A DNA stretch of 64,000 nucleotides from Eledone cirrhosa (lineage: Eukaryota; Mollusca; Cephalopoda; Octopoda; Eledonidae): contig OZ024743.1 in the NCBI GenBank assembly GCA_964016885.1, forward strand, positions 15,584,972-15,648,971. The letters run 5' to 3'. Every line of letters begins with the position of its first letter. The first letter of the stretch is position 1. The notes under the pieces are model-generated. The model was not told where the DNA came from, made no database searches, and saw nothing but the letters and a program-made list of their open reading frames with translations. The position numbers and the translations under genes are program-made. Positions 44,838-54,817 of this stretch are shown one piece after another.

Positions 44838-44902
44838 AGTTTATTAAGCTCTGAGGATTCCTACCAAACGGTATGGATGAAATATTGTAAGCAAATAAAA
44901 AC
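44838..44902 (+). ncRNA. Hammerhead ribozyme candidate
   Basis: The core is CTGAGGA (44851-44857) and GAAA (44879-44882). Stem II is TCC-TACC with GGTA-T-GGA around loop AAAC, seven pairs with one bulged T. Stem I pairs GCT (44848-44850) with AGC (44890-44892) and, after two mismatches, TTTATT with AATAAA. Stem III after GAA-A is TAT-T-GT, one wobble, with cleavage-site A at 44889 (GTA triplet). The sequence following the core (GATGAAA..ATTGTAAGC) recurs at 45479-45495 without an intact CTGANGA. Confidence 0.5.
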
Positions 44903-45050
44903 TCTTTGAGTATGTAAGCGTCCTTTGGTTTCTTTTGCATATAACGGCTCTGCTCCTGTACATTGAGCTAACAAAATACGGTGCATGTGTGTTTATGCAC
45001 ATATGCTCCATGCTATACGTAAATAAATATATACATATATATATACATTC

Positions 45051-45081
<31 letters not shown>

Positions 45082-45151
45082 CATTATATGCTTTCATTAT
45101 ACCATTCTGCTTACATTACATATATTGTTTGTATTCTATTGCAATTGATAA

Positions 45152-45230
45152 TTTTGCTATATTTTTGCTATAATATTTTGCTATAATATTTTGCTATAAT
45201 ATTTTTGCTATAATATTTTGCTATAATCCA
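45152..45230. repeat. 14-bp tandem repeat
   Basis: TTTTGCTATAATA-type units repeat about five times, with small length changes. Confidence 0.85.
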
Positions 45231-45542
45231 TAACCATGGCAATTTATGTATTTATGGATTTATGTATTAATACCTTTCATATCCATATCTATAACCTATA
45301 CCTCCTATTATTTATATTATACATTTATTATAAATTTTCATTACAATTTATATCTCTGTTCAATTTTAAACTCTTGCTCCATAATATATTGATTTTAATA
45401 CTTATACTTATTCTTCTCACCTGTAATGTATTCTCATAATTGTTCAAGTGAAAAGGATTATATTTGTTTTAACCTGGATGAAACGATTGTAAGCTATTAA
45501 ATGTTTTAAACACCATTTGATGGTAATTTATGTTGTATATAT

Positions 45543-45648
45543 ATATAGTCGAAACGGCTTGAGGTCTGCCATCGGGGTTAAACATTTTCCTATTATCCAC
45601 TCTACTACCCTATGTATTGAGTACTGGTTCCATACCACACCTCCTTCG

Positions 45649-45653
<5 letters not shown>
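45543..45653 (+). repeat. Dispersed repeat shared (inverted) with 53299-53395
   Basis: CCCTATGTATTGAGTAC and CACCTCCTTCG recur in the reverse complement of 53299-53395 as GCTATGTATTGAGTAC and TACCTCCTATTC. Both copies lie directly beside (AT)n. Confidence 0.5.
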
Positions 45654-45689
<36 letters not shown>

Positions 45690-45727
45690 ATATTAATAAA
45701 TGGAAACTATATTGATAAAACCATAAT

Positions 45728-45793
45728 TATTTTATTATATATATTTCAAGGGCAACCAAGGTAAATTATGGTGCGCTTTCATCAGATAAAATA
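45728..45793 (-). ncRNA. Hammerhead ribozyme candidate, left arm
   Basis: On the minus strand: stem I TATTTTAT with ATAAAATA (8 of 8), core CTGATGA (45785-45779) and GAAA (45747-45744), stem II AAGcGCAcC with GGTTGCcCTT (seven of nine pairs), stem III TATATATA after GAA-A with A-T, T-A and A-T pairs, and cleavage-site A next to stem I. All elements and their order fit a type I hammerhead with a minimal stem III. Confidence 0.65.
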
Positions 45794-45933
45794 CAGATTT
45801 GTTTTATAAATAAATATTGACATACCCGGAAAAAAGACAACCTTAACGGTTGAAATACGCTGGATACCGAATTTCAAACGTTGAGGTTGTCTTTTTTCCG
45901 GGTATGTCAATATTTATTTATGAAACAAATCTG

Positions 45934-45999
45934 TATTTTATCTGATGAAAGCGCACCATAATTTACCTTGGTTGCTCTTGAAATATATCTAATAAAATA
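45934..45999 (+). ncRNA. Hammerhead ribozyme candidate, right arm
   Basis: Stem I TATTTTAT (45934-45941) pairs with ATAAAATA (45992-45999). The core is CTGATGA (45942-45948) and GAAA (45980-45983). Stem II is as in the left arm, with CTC in place of CCC. Stem III reads TATATCTA, which breaks the second pair (T-C), so this copy may be weaker than the left one. Confidence 0.6.
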
Positions 46000-46132
46000 A
46001 TTATGGTTTTATAAATATAGTTTCCATTTATTAATATATTGTATATTTATTCCACTAAACTGTTGAGTACTTTATATCAGTTAAAAAAAAATGTTTAAGC
46101 TTGTTGAATCCCAACAAATTAAATATAAACTC

Positions 46133-46135
<3 letters not shown>

Positions 46136-46182
<47 letters not shown>

Positions 46183-46195
46183 TATATATATATAC
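46136..46195. repeat. (AT)n tract
   Basis: A long TA-dinucleotide run borders the SINE-like tail to the right. Confidence 0.8.
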
Positions 46196-46345
46196 ATCAT
46201 CATCATCATCACCGTTTTGCGTCCGTTCTTCCACGGTAGCATGGATTAGACGGGTTTTCCTGTTGTGGGCAATGTCCGGTCGGCTGACCATGCCTTGCTC
46301 ATACGGTAACTGATTCTGGCTTGATTTCTGGCCTTCCTATATATA
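46196..46345 (-). repeat. LINE/SINE 3' half with GATGATG tail
   Basis: In minus orientation: AGGAAGGCCAGAAATCAAGC, GGTCAGCCGACCGGACATTG, CGTGGAAGAACGGACGCAAA, then (GAT)n. The same order of blocks is seen at 8631-8700 and 61430-61512. Confidence 0.7.
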
Positions 46346-46373
46346 TATTTACATATATATACATATATATATA

Positions 46374-46446
<73 letters not shown>

Positions 46447-46460
46447 ATATATATATATTA
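46346..46460. repeat. (AT)n tract
   Basis: About 115 bp of TA dinucleotides with a few interruptions. Confidence 0.9.
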
Positions 46461-46704
46461 GTGCGGCGTCTAGCTCATCAAGAGTACTTAAGCTTAGTAC
46501 GATCATTTTACAAAATTTAATACATATACATTACTGACATCATAAAGTTCAATAGAGTAATTCAAGTATGTAACAATATTCTAATCTAACTACAATTGAA
46601 GAAATATTTGTGTGTGTGTGCTGCAGTTAGTTGACAACTAGCTAGTTTATGAAGTCAAACTCAATTTTTTCCACTTTTCAGAAGAATTTTTTAAAATAAT
46701 ATAA

Positions 46705-46871
46705 TTGTTTCTACTTTTGGCACAAGGCCACCAATTATCCCAGTGTATTACTGGTACTTTATTTTATCGACTCCGTAAGGATGAAAGACAAAGTTAACCT
46801 CGGCGGGATTTGAACTCAGACCATAAAGGTCTGCAAAGCATGGTGTTCGACCCTCTACCGATACTGCCAAT
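46705..46871 (-). mobile_element. tRNA-derived SINE, slightly truncated head
   Basis: Main SINE family on the minus strand, with the tail TTGTTTCTACTTTTGGCACA at the left and the head TATTGGCAGTATCGGTAGAG at the right, missing the first bases GGCGGTGGA. AATATAAT on both sides may be the target duplication. Confidence 0.85.
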
Positions 46872-47665
46872 AAAATTAATATAATGACCATTCAACTCAT
46901 ATTTAAATCTCTCTTGCATTTAATTGAAATGGAAAACGTTTTTTGAAAATGATTTTCAACAATTTATTCAGATATTTTGAATATATTGACTATATTACAG
47001 GACCTATAAAGCATAATTAAAATGTATGCTCCCACCTTAATTTTTTTCCCTATCTTAATAATGCATAATTCGATAACATTTTGCACGTTTATACTCTCAT
47101 AGGTGTAGATTTTAATTATGTTAATTAAGGTTACTAAAATTTGCTGAAGCATAAACTTGGAATTTGTTCACTATGTCTTCTGAAAATAATATCAATTAGG
47201 ATTAACTCATAGATTTCTTACAGGAATCATATCATTTCAACAATAAGAAATTTTACAAAACTTTATTTTTATATGGGTGAACTATATCTTTTGAAATGTA
47301 TCTCTGTAAAATATGTAATATTATAAAATCGGGAGGAAACAAAATTGGTTATGAGACGCTATGTCACTTAAGGCATATTTACATTCTAGAAGCAAAAATA
47401 CATTGCTCTAATTATTTAGTGTGGTAAAGATTAATAGAAAAAATACAAGATTTCTTTCATCCTTAATATCAAATGCATTTGTAATGTAAAATCGTGAAAA
47501 AATCCAATTCCATTCTGTAAAAATGTGAAAGTAAAATTCAGAAGAAACTGAGAGCAAAAAGATGAATAAAACATTAAATACGTGAAAATAAATGTAACAT
47601 ATCTGTATGTTAAGTGAAATAACTTTTTTCCAATTCATAGCTGCTGTTAACTATGTGGCCTAATT
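46872..47665. other. AT-rich DNA, no gene seen
   Basis: No motif is seen. Confidence 0.4.
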
Positions 47666-47790
47666 AGTAATGATGGAGATTGTGCTGAAATAAGAGTAGG
47701 GTGGAAAATTTTCAAGAAGCTGCTTCGTCTGTTAACATCAAAGGTATTTTCCATCTGAATGAAGGGTACATTGTATGTTATGATGGTGTT
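47666..47790 (+). pseudogene. Short LINE fragment
   Basis: The plus strand encodes AEIRVGWKIFKKLLRLLTSK, homologous to AEIRMAWKNFRKILPLLTT in the LINE at 30650-31635, then a stop and MKGTLYVMM. Only this post-RT piece is visible. Confidence 0.6.
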
Positions 47791-48339
47791 GGTTGTGGTG
47801 GTGGTGAATACTGAATATGGCAAAGATGATTACATTGACGAAGATAGTGATTCATATGTGTAGTTAACTGTAATATACATTTCATTGACATCTGAAACAC
47901 AATTTGTGAATGCCAATTGTTGGTTTTAAAAGTTTTTTCTCCATGCCTGAAATTCACACACATTTTAAAAAGGTTACACATAACCGTATAAATGTTACAC
48001 ATACACATTCCCTCAAGGGTTTGAATTGCTATATGATCATACTTATTGTTTACTGTTAGTGAGAGCATGGAAAGACCAATTGAATAGATAGCACACTGCC
48101 AAAAATGGATTTGGCAGTATTGAGTCAACAGAACCTACTTCATAAAAATTGTTTTCATATAAACAATATTTTAAATAGCAAAATGTAATTAAGCTAGCAC
48201 TTGAGAAGTATAGGCAGAAGATTGTTTGTTCATTTTTGTGGGCTCACAAACATTACCATGACCTGACATTGGAAACATTATTTCAAAGAGCAAAATGTAC
48301 TTTGTTCAACATTTTAAGTTGTGAATCTATATTTTTAAA

Positions 48340-48510
48340 AAATAGTGAATAATGGTAATGATAAAGTGAAAGGCATAATGGAAATGAATGTGATTGGAAG
48401 AAAAGGCAAGAGAATACCAAGAAAAATATAACTAGAGATGATGGGGGATAATATGAAGGATTGCATGTTAGTGTGAGTGATACCGCTACTAGAGTAAAAT
48501 GAAAAGGCTA
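48340..48510 (+). pseudogene. Possible LINE C-terminal scrap
   Basis: VIGRKGKRIPRKI and LEMMGDNMKDCMLV follow the pattern of the 'GRPRKTW..M...D.K..G' end of LINE polyproteins. The evidence is thin. Confidence 0.35.
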
Positions 48511-48649
48511 ACATGGCTCAGTTCTGCTTTATCAAAAAAAAAATACCTTAAAAAACATGTTGTTTGAATATATATATGTATACATGCATACACATGCATA
48601 TACATATATACATATAGAGACACATAAATACATACATGAACTTTTTCTG

Positions 48650-49965
48650 TTCTATACAAAGCTTGACCACTTCTTGCACATTATGTCTGTTCCTTCCTGG
48701 CATGAGATCTCAAATGGCTTTTGAGTACTGAAAGCTTGTGAAAGACCTGTCCACAAATAATACATTGATGCCTCATTTCGTTCTTCTTTTCATATTGGGT
48801 TTTCTTTATTGTGTATGTTCCGATGTCACTTCAATCTACCACCTGATTCACAAATTCTTTGACAAGCTGATTCTCTGCAACAAAGTTTAGATAGTCATCT
48901 TGGACTTTACCATGATGTGCTCGTTGGTGTGACAACTAGCCAGCATTCGAAAGGCAAACTCCGAAGCTGGATAAGATTCATCATTATTACTGTTGATCTC
49001 ATTCTTCTGCACTTTTCCTTTCAGTACTGCATGTTTCACCCTTTCCATTTCAAATACTTTAACTCCTGGCTTCTCTATTTACTGCACATGATTCAAGATT
49101 TTTGTAGGATATGTGAAGGCATTTTAAGTCCGCTTTCAGAGAGTCTCAGTATCTTCTCATTGGCTTATTATATCACCTATTGCCCAGCTTGATTTCACTA
49201 TAAGACATTTTCTTGGGGATGCATCCATCACCCATACAAATCATGTGACCTGTCCATCTTAACTGATTCCTAATAAGCATAGCTTGAGTAGCTGTAACAT
49301 TTGGCCTAGCAAGAATCTCAGTATCTGGAATGAATTTGTGCCAGCTTAGTTACAGTATATGCTACAGGCATTTTTGGTGAAACTACTTCAACATTTTAAC
49401 ATGCTGTCAGTCTCATATGAATACAATAGTACAGAGGGTACAAATGAAATGTATACTTCAATCATAGTCTCCAATTTATTGTGATGCTGTGACCAGTCTT
49501 TAATGCCTAATCCACCAAAGGCTTTTGTTGCCTTTTACATATGAGATGTAATTTCAGTACCCAATTTTTCTCATCAGCTTGTATCCTATTGCCAAGGTAT
49601 ACCAATGAGGTCATCGTCCTTAGCATTCTACCCTCAATAAGAATTTGAGATGCATATGTCTGCTCTTGAGGAGCAGACATATGCATTAAAACAGACTTTT
49701 TCTAATTAACTATAAGACCAAACACATCACAAGCAGCATCACAGCCACTGATCAGGCCTTGCAATCCCTCTTCAGTGTTACGTATTAGGTCACAGACATC
49801 TGCATATAGAAGGCTGAGGATCAAAGTGGTGAAGACTTTAGAGTTGAATCTCATTCTAGTCAAATTGAACATGCATACATAAATACATGCATACATACAC
49901 ACATACATAGATGCATACTTGGATACATACATGCATGTATTCATGTAGGTATGTACATATGTATG
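48650..49965 (-). pseudogene. LINE reverse transcriptase 3' part with two C2H2 fingers
   Basis: Reading the minus strand from 49965: LSLLYADVCDLIRNTEEGL contains the RT catalytic site with YADD changed to YADV, so it would be inactive. DAACDVFGLIVN and, after a frame change, LVYLGNRIQ follow. Next comes the post-RT block KFIPDTEILARPNVTATQAM and RNQLRWTGHMICMGDGCIPK (about 49330-49220). The C-terminus (48880-48690) holds one worn C2H2-like finger with a stop (CESGGRLK*HRNIH) and one clear finger CIICGQVFHKLSVLKSHLRSH. C-terminal C2H2 fingers are known in some invertebrate LINEs. Multiple stops and shifts are present and the 5' half is absent. Confidence 0.72.
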
Positions 49966-50520
49966 CATTTATACATTTTAATCTAGTTTGAAATAAAATA
50001 AAACAATCTGTAAGATAAATCTCTAATTAGAAATTTTGACAGCAAAATCCACACACAATTTCTTTTTCTCTCTTCTCATCACTCATTCTCTTTTATCCCC
50101 TCCCCTCTCTCTCCCCACTCTCACACTCTCCAACCCCTTACTCTCTGCTCTCATGCACATTGTCTTCGTTAGTGTTATGTCATACAAAATTACTAATCGT
50201 TGGGTTGTAGTAATGCCTTTCAACATTTTCTTTCTCTTCTTCAACCCTCTTCGTAATGCTAAAAGCCTTTTGACACATTGTTAGAAGTGAATAGTTTCGA
50301 CAGTGTCTTCTCAGCTAATGTGATGCTGTATGTTTCATATTGCTTTGTAATGTCTTTTTCATTTGATACCCTTACGGCAAATAAAAGAGATTGTTACTGT
50401 TATCGCCAACACAACTACCACCACATCAACATCATCATTACCACCACCACGATCATCATCATCATCCTCATCATTACTATCATTGATGTTGTTCCTTAGC
50501 TCAGGCTTTTAGTCAGTACT
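49966..50520. other. Non-coding DNA with (ATC)n
   Basis: CT-rich at 50060-50160 and (CAT/CAC)n at 50400-50490. No gene is seen. Confidence 0.45.
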
Positions 50521-50527
50521 CTCATGT

Positions 50528-50537
50528 GTGTATATAT

Positions 50538-50574
<37 letters not shown>

Positions 50575-50581
50575 AATATAA

Positions 50582-50624
<43 letters not shown>

Positions 50625-50627
50625 TAA

Positions 50628-50685
<58 letters not shown>
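50528..50685. repeat. Long (TA)n array with TAAATA variants
   Basis: About 155 bp of TA dinucleotides interrupted at intervals by an extra A. The Tyr/Ile frames through it are artefacts. Confidence 0.92.
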
Positions 50686-51483
50686 ATTAACGTTTGAAGT
50701 GATGGAAAGGTTTTGCTCTGTATATACAATAAAGAGGAAAAGAAGATAGCAAAAACACAAACAAACAGGCAAAAATTAATCAGTAGCAGTAGCTTCCGAT
50801 TTCAGAACAAAAGATGAGAGCCACAAACTTGTATATTCTAAAACTAATGAGGTCTGTTATTTTTTCCATTCTGAATACCACAATACTTAGCATCAATCTT
50901 ATGCACATATACATCTACAAACAGGATACATAAGCATACAACACACTAACAAAGAACACAGTCTCCAGTAGAGCAACAGAACGAATGTTTTCAACCATTT
51001 TCAACTGTTATAACATTAAGTCATTCCAATAATTAAACCTGTACAGCTTCGAGCTTCATTGAGAAACTTTGATATATATGGGATCGTTAGAATGTTTCAT
51101 TGTTGCTAAATGTTGTTTATTTGTGTATATCTTACATTGAATCATTATAATTTTGTTATATCCTTGATGTATTCTTTTTTTGTTTTCTATATAACATCAT
51201 TGTTGTTTATTTCTTATGATTGATTTGATGTTGTACATAATATTAGGTTTGCTGCATGTTTGGGCATCTATTAAAGAAAAAAATGTTATCAATTTTAGTA
51301 CGTTTGTTGTAATGCTATTATTTAAATTATCTTGTTCTTTTTATATTTCTTCTTTATGCACCAGGCCAATAAATATAATTGATTAATTACTTGTATTTAT
51401 ATTACTGACATTAGAGAATGTGCATTTTGTGTTAACCTCAGTAAATTTTGAAATCAGAACTTAAAGGAATGAAAATAGTCTCA

Positions 51484-51490
<7 letters not shown>
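50686..51490. other. AT-rich DNA, no gene seen
   Basis: No motif is seen. Confidence 0.4.
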
Positions 51491-51527
<37 letters not shown>

Positions 51528-51528
<1 letters not shown>

Positions 51529-51582
51529 CGTTTCTGAATTTGTTTAGCAAGATTCTTTATCTGAAAACGTGTGCTGAAACCG
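51528..51582 (-). repeat. Extra end segment beside (AT)n
   Basis: This segment lies between (AT)n (51493-51527) and the left PLE arm. Its first bases (CGTTTCTGAAT) match the fragment at 2400-2415. It has no partner at the right end of the dimer. Confidence 0.4.
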
Positions 51583-52495
51583 ATATTGTTATACTTTGGG
51601 AGGGTCATGTTGCCAATAAGAAACACACACACCAGTTGCTTACACTTCAATTTATTATAATAAATTTATAAATTTAGGAATTTATAAATTTCCGGTTTGT
51701 TGGTTCCATAACCAGATGATTGTTCATATATTGTCAAAGTTATTTCGTCACACATTATGTGACCTCTTCAGTGACTGGGGATTCTTTTCTTCTTTGTTTG
51801 TGTGCCTCTCCTTTGTTCTGCTCTACGCCATCTTCTTTTTGTGTGTGTTGTGTGCTTAGTTTGCGCATGTGTTACATCCGGGTGTCTGTGTGTGTTTATA
51901 TTTGTTTATTTATTTGTTTATTTACATGTTACTGGTTGGTTGTTTGTTCTATGTGCATGTGTGTTTTCATATTGTAAGTTGTGATGTTGCTGTTCCATTC
52001 ATGTTTTCTATTTAATTTTGGTTGGATTTCATTTATGTTTATTGCCTCTGTGATTTGTCTAAACATTGCGTCTTTTCTGTGTGTAGATTCTATTTTTATT
52101 CCTATGTTCTTTAATTTACCCTTATGTTCTATTTTAGCATGTTGGTAGAGTACAGATGATTCTTTACTATCTTGAAGCTCTCGCTAGTGTTCATTTATCC
52201 GTTCCCCTATACTACGAGCTGTCTCACCTATATACACTATATTCTTATCTCTACATTGTCCTTCAGTACATCTTATGCTATATACTACATTTCTAGTTTA
52301 ATTTACAGATTATACATTTCTTATCTATACAGGGATGTCTTTGAAAAGAGTATGTATTGCTAATAGGTGTTTTTATGGAGGTACCTGGTCTTTCTACTAT
52401 CTTAATATTGAGTTTATGTTTATCTAGGGCCCTTCTAAATGTGTAAGCTATTTCACCTCTAGGGGTTGTATCGATGGACATTACACTGTATAGAA
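51583..52495 (-). pseudogene. Penelope-like element 3' end, left copy (GIY-YIG)
   Basis: This is the minus-strand copy of a Penelope-like element end. From the inside outward it encodes the end of the RT/thumb (SIDTTPRGEIAYTFRRALDK), the linker SNTYSFQRHPCIDKKCIIC, and then a GIY-YIG nuclease (VVYSIRC, later VYIGETARSIGERINEH), which cuts the target. After CIICKLN a stop and a deletion of about 21 bp, relative to the right copy, break the frame. A TAG replaces the Trp codon after INEH. The 3' part is non-coding and ends at GTTATACTTTGGGAGGGTC next to (AT)n. The RT catalytic domain is missing. PLEs are known for 5' truncation and inverted arrangements. Confidence 0.8.
51733..51775 (-). ncRNA. 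Hammerhead-like motif in left PLE copy
   Basis: Minus strand: GTCA, CTGAAGA, G, GTCACA-loop-TGTGAC, GAAA, TAACTT, TGAC. Stem II is a perfect 6 bp with one extra G, stem I is only 4 bp, and stem III is almost absent. It is a plausible worn or minimal hammerhead. Confidence 0.45.
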
Positions 52496-52498
52496 ATG

Positions 52499-53250
52499 AA
52501 TGTATAATCTGTAAATTAAGCCCCCATATTAACTGTAAACCTAGAAATGTAGTATATAGCATAAGATGTACTGAAGGTTAATGTAGAGATAAGAATATAG
52601 TGTACATAGGTGAGACAGCTCGTAGTATAGGGGAACGGATAAATGAACACTGGCGAGAGCTTCAAGATAGTAAAGAATCATTTGTACTCTACCAACATGC
52701 TAAATTAGAACATAAGGGTAAATTAGAGAACATAGAAATAAAAATAGAATCTACACACAGAAAAGACGCAATGTTTAGCAAATTACAGAGGCAGTAAGCA
52801 TAAATGAACTCCAACCAAAATTAAATAGAAAACATGAATGGAACAGCAACATCACAACTTACAATTAAGGACAAAATGAAAACACACACGCACATAGAAC
52901 AAACAACCAACCAGTAACATGTAAATAAACAAATAAATAAACAAATATAAACACACATAGACACCCGGATGTAACACATGCGCAAACTAAGCACACAACA
53001 CACACAAAAAGAAGATGGCGGAGGACAGAACAAAGGAGAGGCGCAAAAACAAACAAGAAAAGAATCCCCAGTCACTGAAGAGGTCACAGAATGTGTGACG
53101 AAATAACTTTGACAATATATGAACAATCATCTGGTTATGGAACCAACCAACCAACCGGAAATTTATAAATTTATGAATTTATTATAATAAATTGAAGTGA
53201 AACAACTGGTGCGTGTGTTTCTTATTGGCAACATGACCCTCCCAAAGTAT

Positions 53251-53258
<8 letters not shown>
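52499..53258 (+). pseudogene. Penelope-like element 3' end, right copy (GIY-YIG)
   Basis: Plus-strand copy beginning abruptly at TGTATAATCTGTAAATTA. It encodes CIICKLSPHINCKPRNVVYS, then RCTEG, a TAA stop where the left copy has CAA (Gln), and NIVYIGETARSIGERINEHW. The frame is lost near MFSKLQRQ (stop 52795-52797), where the left copy continues. Lesions in the two copies differ, so they arose after the copies formed. The 3' non-coding part matches the left copy as a mirror image to AACAATATAT at 53258. The GIY and YIG positions read VVYSI and VYIGE, a relaxed form usual for PLEs. Confidence 0.8.
53071..53113 (+). ncRNA. Hammerhead-like motif in right PLE copy
   Basis: Mirror image of 51733-51775. 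CTGAAGA is at 53075-53081, stem II GTCACA (loop GAATG) TGTGAC, GAAA at 53100-53103, and stem I GTCA (53071-53074) with TGAC (53110-53113). The same core in both copies supports a real element feature, but the two are not independent evidence. Confidence 0.45.

Positions 53259-53298
<40 letters not shown>
53259..53298. repeat. (AT)n tract at PLE end
   Basis: About 40 bp of TA dinucleotides directly follow the right PLE copy. Confidence 0.9.
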
Positions 53299-53301
<3 letters not shown>

Positions 53302-53395
53302 TAAGTTATTCCGGGTTGAATAGGAGGTAACCACAGTAAGGTACTCAATACATAGCAGAGTATAAAAGTCCTGTAGAATCTCATCTATATTAAAA
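53299..53395 (-). repeat. Dispersed repeat shared (inverted) with 45543-45653
   Basis: See the entry at 45543. This copy lies between two (AT)n tracts. Confidence 0.5.
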
Positions 53396-54440
53396 CTATA
53401 TATATATATATATCTTCATTGTCATGCTCATCATTAACATTATATGTCCATTCACCCAGCTACACACACACATATGTATATACACTCCCCCACACATTTA
53501 TATATATATCTGTGTGTGGTGTAAATTCTGATGCAATGGTTTGAAGTCGCTGCATATAATAGATTTGTTATTATACTGAAATTATATAAGACAGAAGCAG
53601 CTTTATAATGTCTGTTTTCACTATACCTGTAGTTGGTGCATTTTTTACAGAATAAAAGAGTCATGAAATATGGATGAGATCTGAGATGTATGGCTGTTTA
53701 GTTTATTTTTGGCTTGTGTTGAAAGTTTTCTGACTATTTTGTTTACAGGTTAAGACAATGAAGGCCCTTATTTCATGGATAGTTTGGTGTTCGTTCTTGC
53801 TGTCTCTAACTTATTTATGTATATGTATAGAATTACGGGAACATAACATGTCTTAACATTATTTGTACATAGGAACTCCATTGTGTTTAATTGCAATCTC
53901 AATGCTGGATATATATGCCTATCTTAGTTATAACATATTCCTGTACACTACACATAAACCTATATCCCATATGCATATACTATATATATATATATATATA
54001 TACATATTTATTAAGGGTGAAAGCAGCGATTCTTTGCTTAAACTTTAATCTGTTATTTTAATAAATATGTGGTGTATATATTTGTCCTTATCGAGCCCTC
54101 TTTGGATTTTAGTCTTCACATTTATCATTATTACTATTTATATATATATATATATACATTTCAGTATGTGTTGTTTGCTTACCGACACTTAAGTATGCAG
54201 GTTAGAACATTCAATGAAGTGTGCAGGTGTGTCTGTTTACTCCGGAGTAATTTAAAAATAAGAAGTGTAAGTCAATAGATTAACATTAACTTTGTTTATT
54301 CATATTCGCTGCAATTTATATTTCAGTGATAACCATCTGTTCTTTGAGTAACAACACCACACTTTGTATCTGGGCATATCAAACAAATTAACAAGGTAAA
54401 CTCTGTTCCACCATTATGTTTTCCTGTTCTATCTGATCAA
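53396..54440. other. Non-coding DNA, no gene seen
   Basis: AT-rich with several short (AT)n tracts (53398, 53980, 54139). No motif is seen. Confidence 0.4.
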
Positions 54441-54470
54441 GTTGCCTGATGAGGTCATAGCTGTTGAATA

Positions 54471-54570
54471 ATGGTTGAACGTCTGAAAGTATATACTTTC
54501 CTTATGCAAATTAGGCTGCTCAGCTATTAAAATGCATAAGGAAAGTATATACTTTCAGACGTTCAACCAT
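54471..54570. repeat. 100-bp inverted repeat with 38-bp arms
   Basis: ATGGTTGAACGTCTGAAAGT and the following bases to TTATGCA are mirrored exactly at 54533-54570. The loop is about 24 bp. CTGATGA stands just before the left arm at 54446-54452. Confidence 0.9.
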
Positions 54571-54817
54571 CTGACAGAAAAGTATACGATGCTGACGATA
54601 GCTAATAAGCTTGAAACTAGTACATCGTTCCTGTGTCAGTGTTGAACAAAAAGGTAACGATTGTTGCCTGAACACTGTATGGCGTAATCCGTGCTGTTTG
54701 TTTGTTTACAAACAAACCGAGCATTATAATAAATGTTCGGTAAACCCATACGTACATATATATATGTGAACATGTATGTATATATATACATACTACTGTA
54801 CGTCTGTATACATATAT

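Larger units (their letters stand above)
45690..46045. repeat. Palindromic repeat with two hammerhead-bearing arms
   Basis: Two arms of about 160-170 bp face each other around a centre near 45850-45885 (GTTGAAATACGCTGGATACC). The outer ends read AATATATTAATAAATGGAAA and its complement. The arms are nearly identical (for example GGGCAACCAAGG against CCTTGGTTGCTC). It has the layout of two retroelement ends joined head to head. Confidence 0.85.

Noticed and set aside
50496..50772. Tyr/Ile-rich frames
   Set aside because: They are translations of (TA)n.
52821..53126. Cys/Val-rich minus-strand frame in the right PLE copy (and its mirror at 51720-51977)
   Set aside because: It lies antisense in the non-coding 3' part of the PLE; both copies show it only because they are inverted duplicates.
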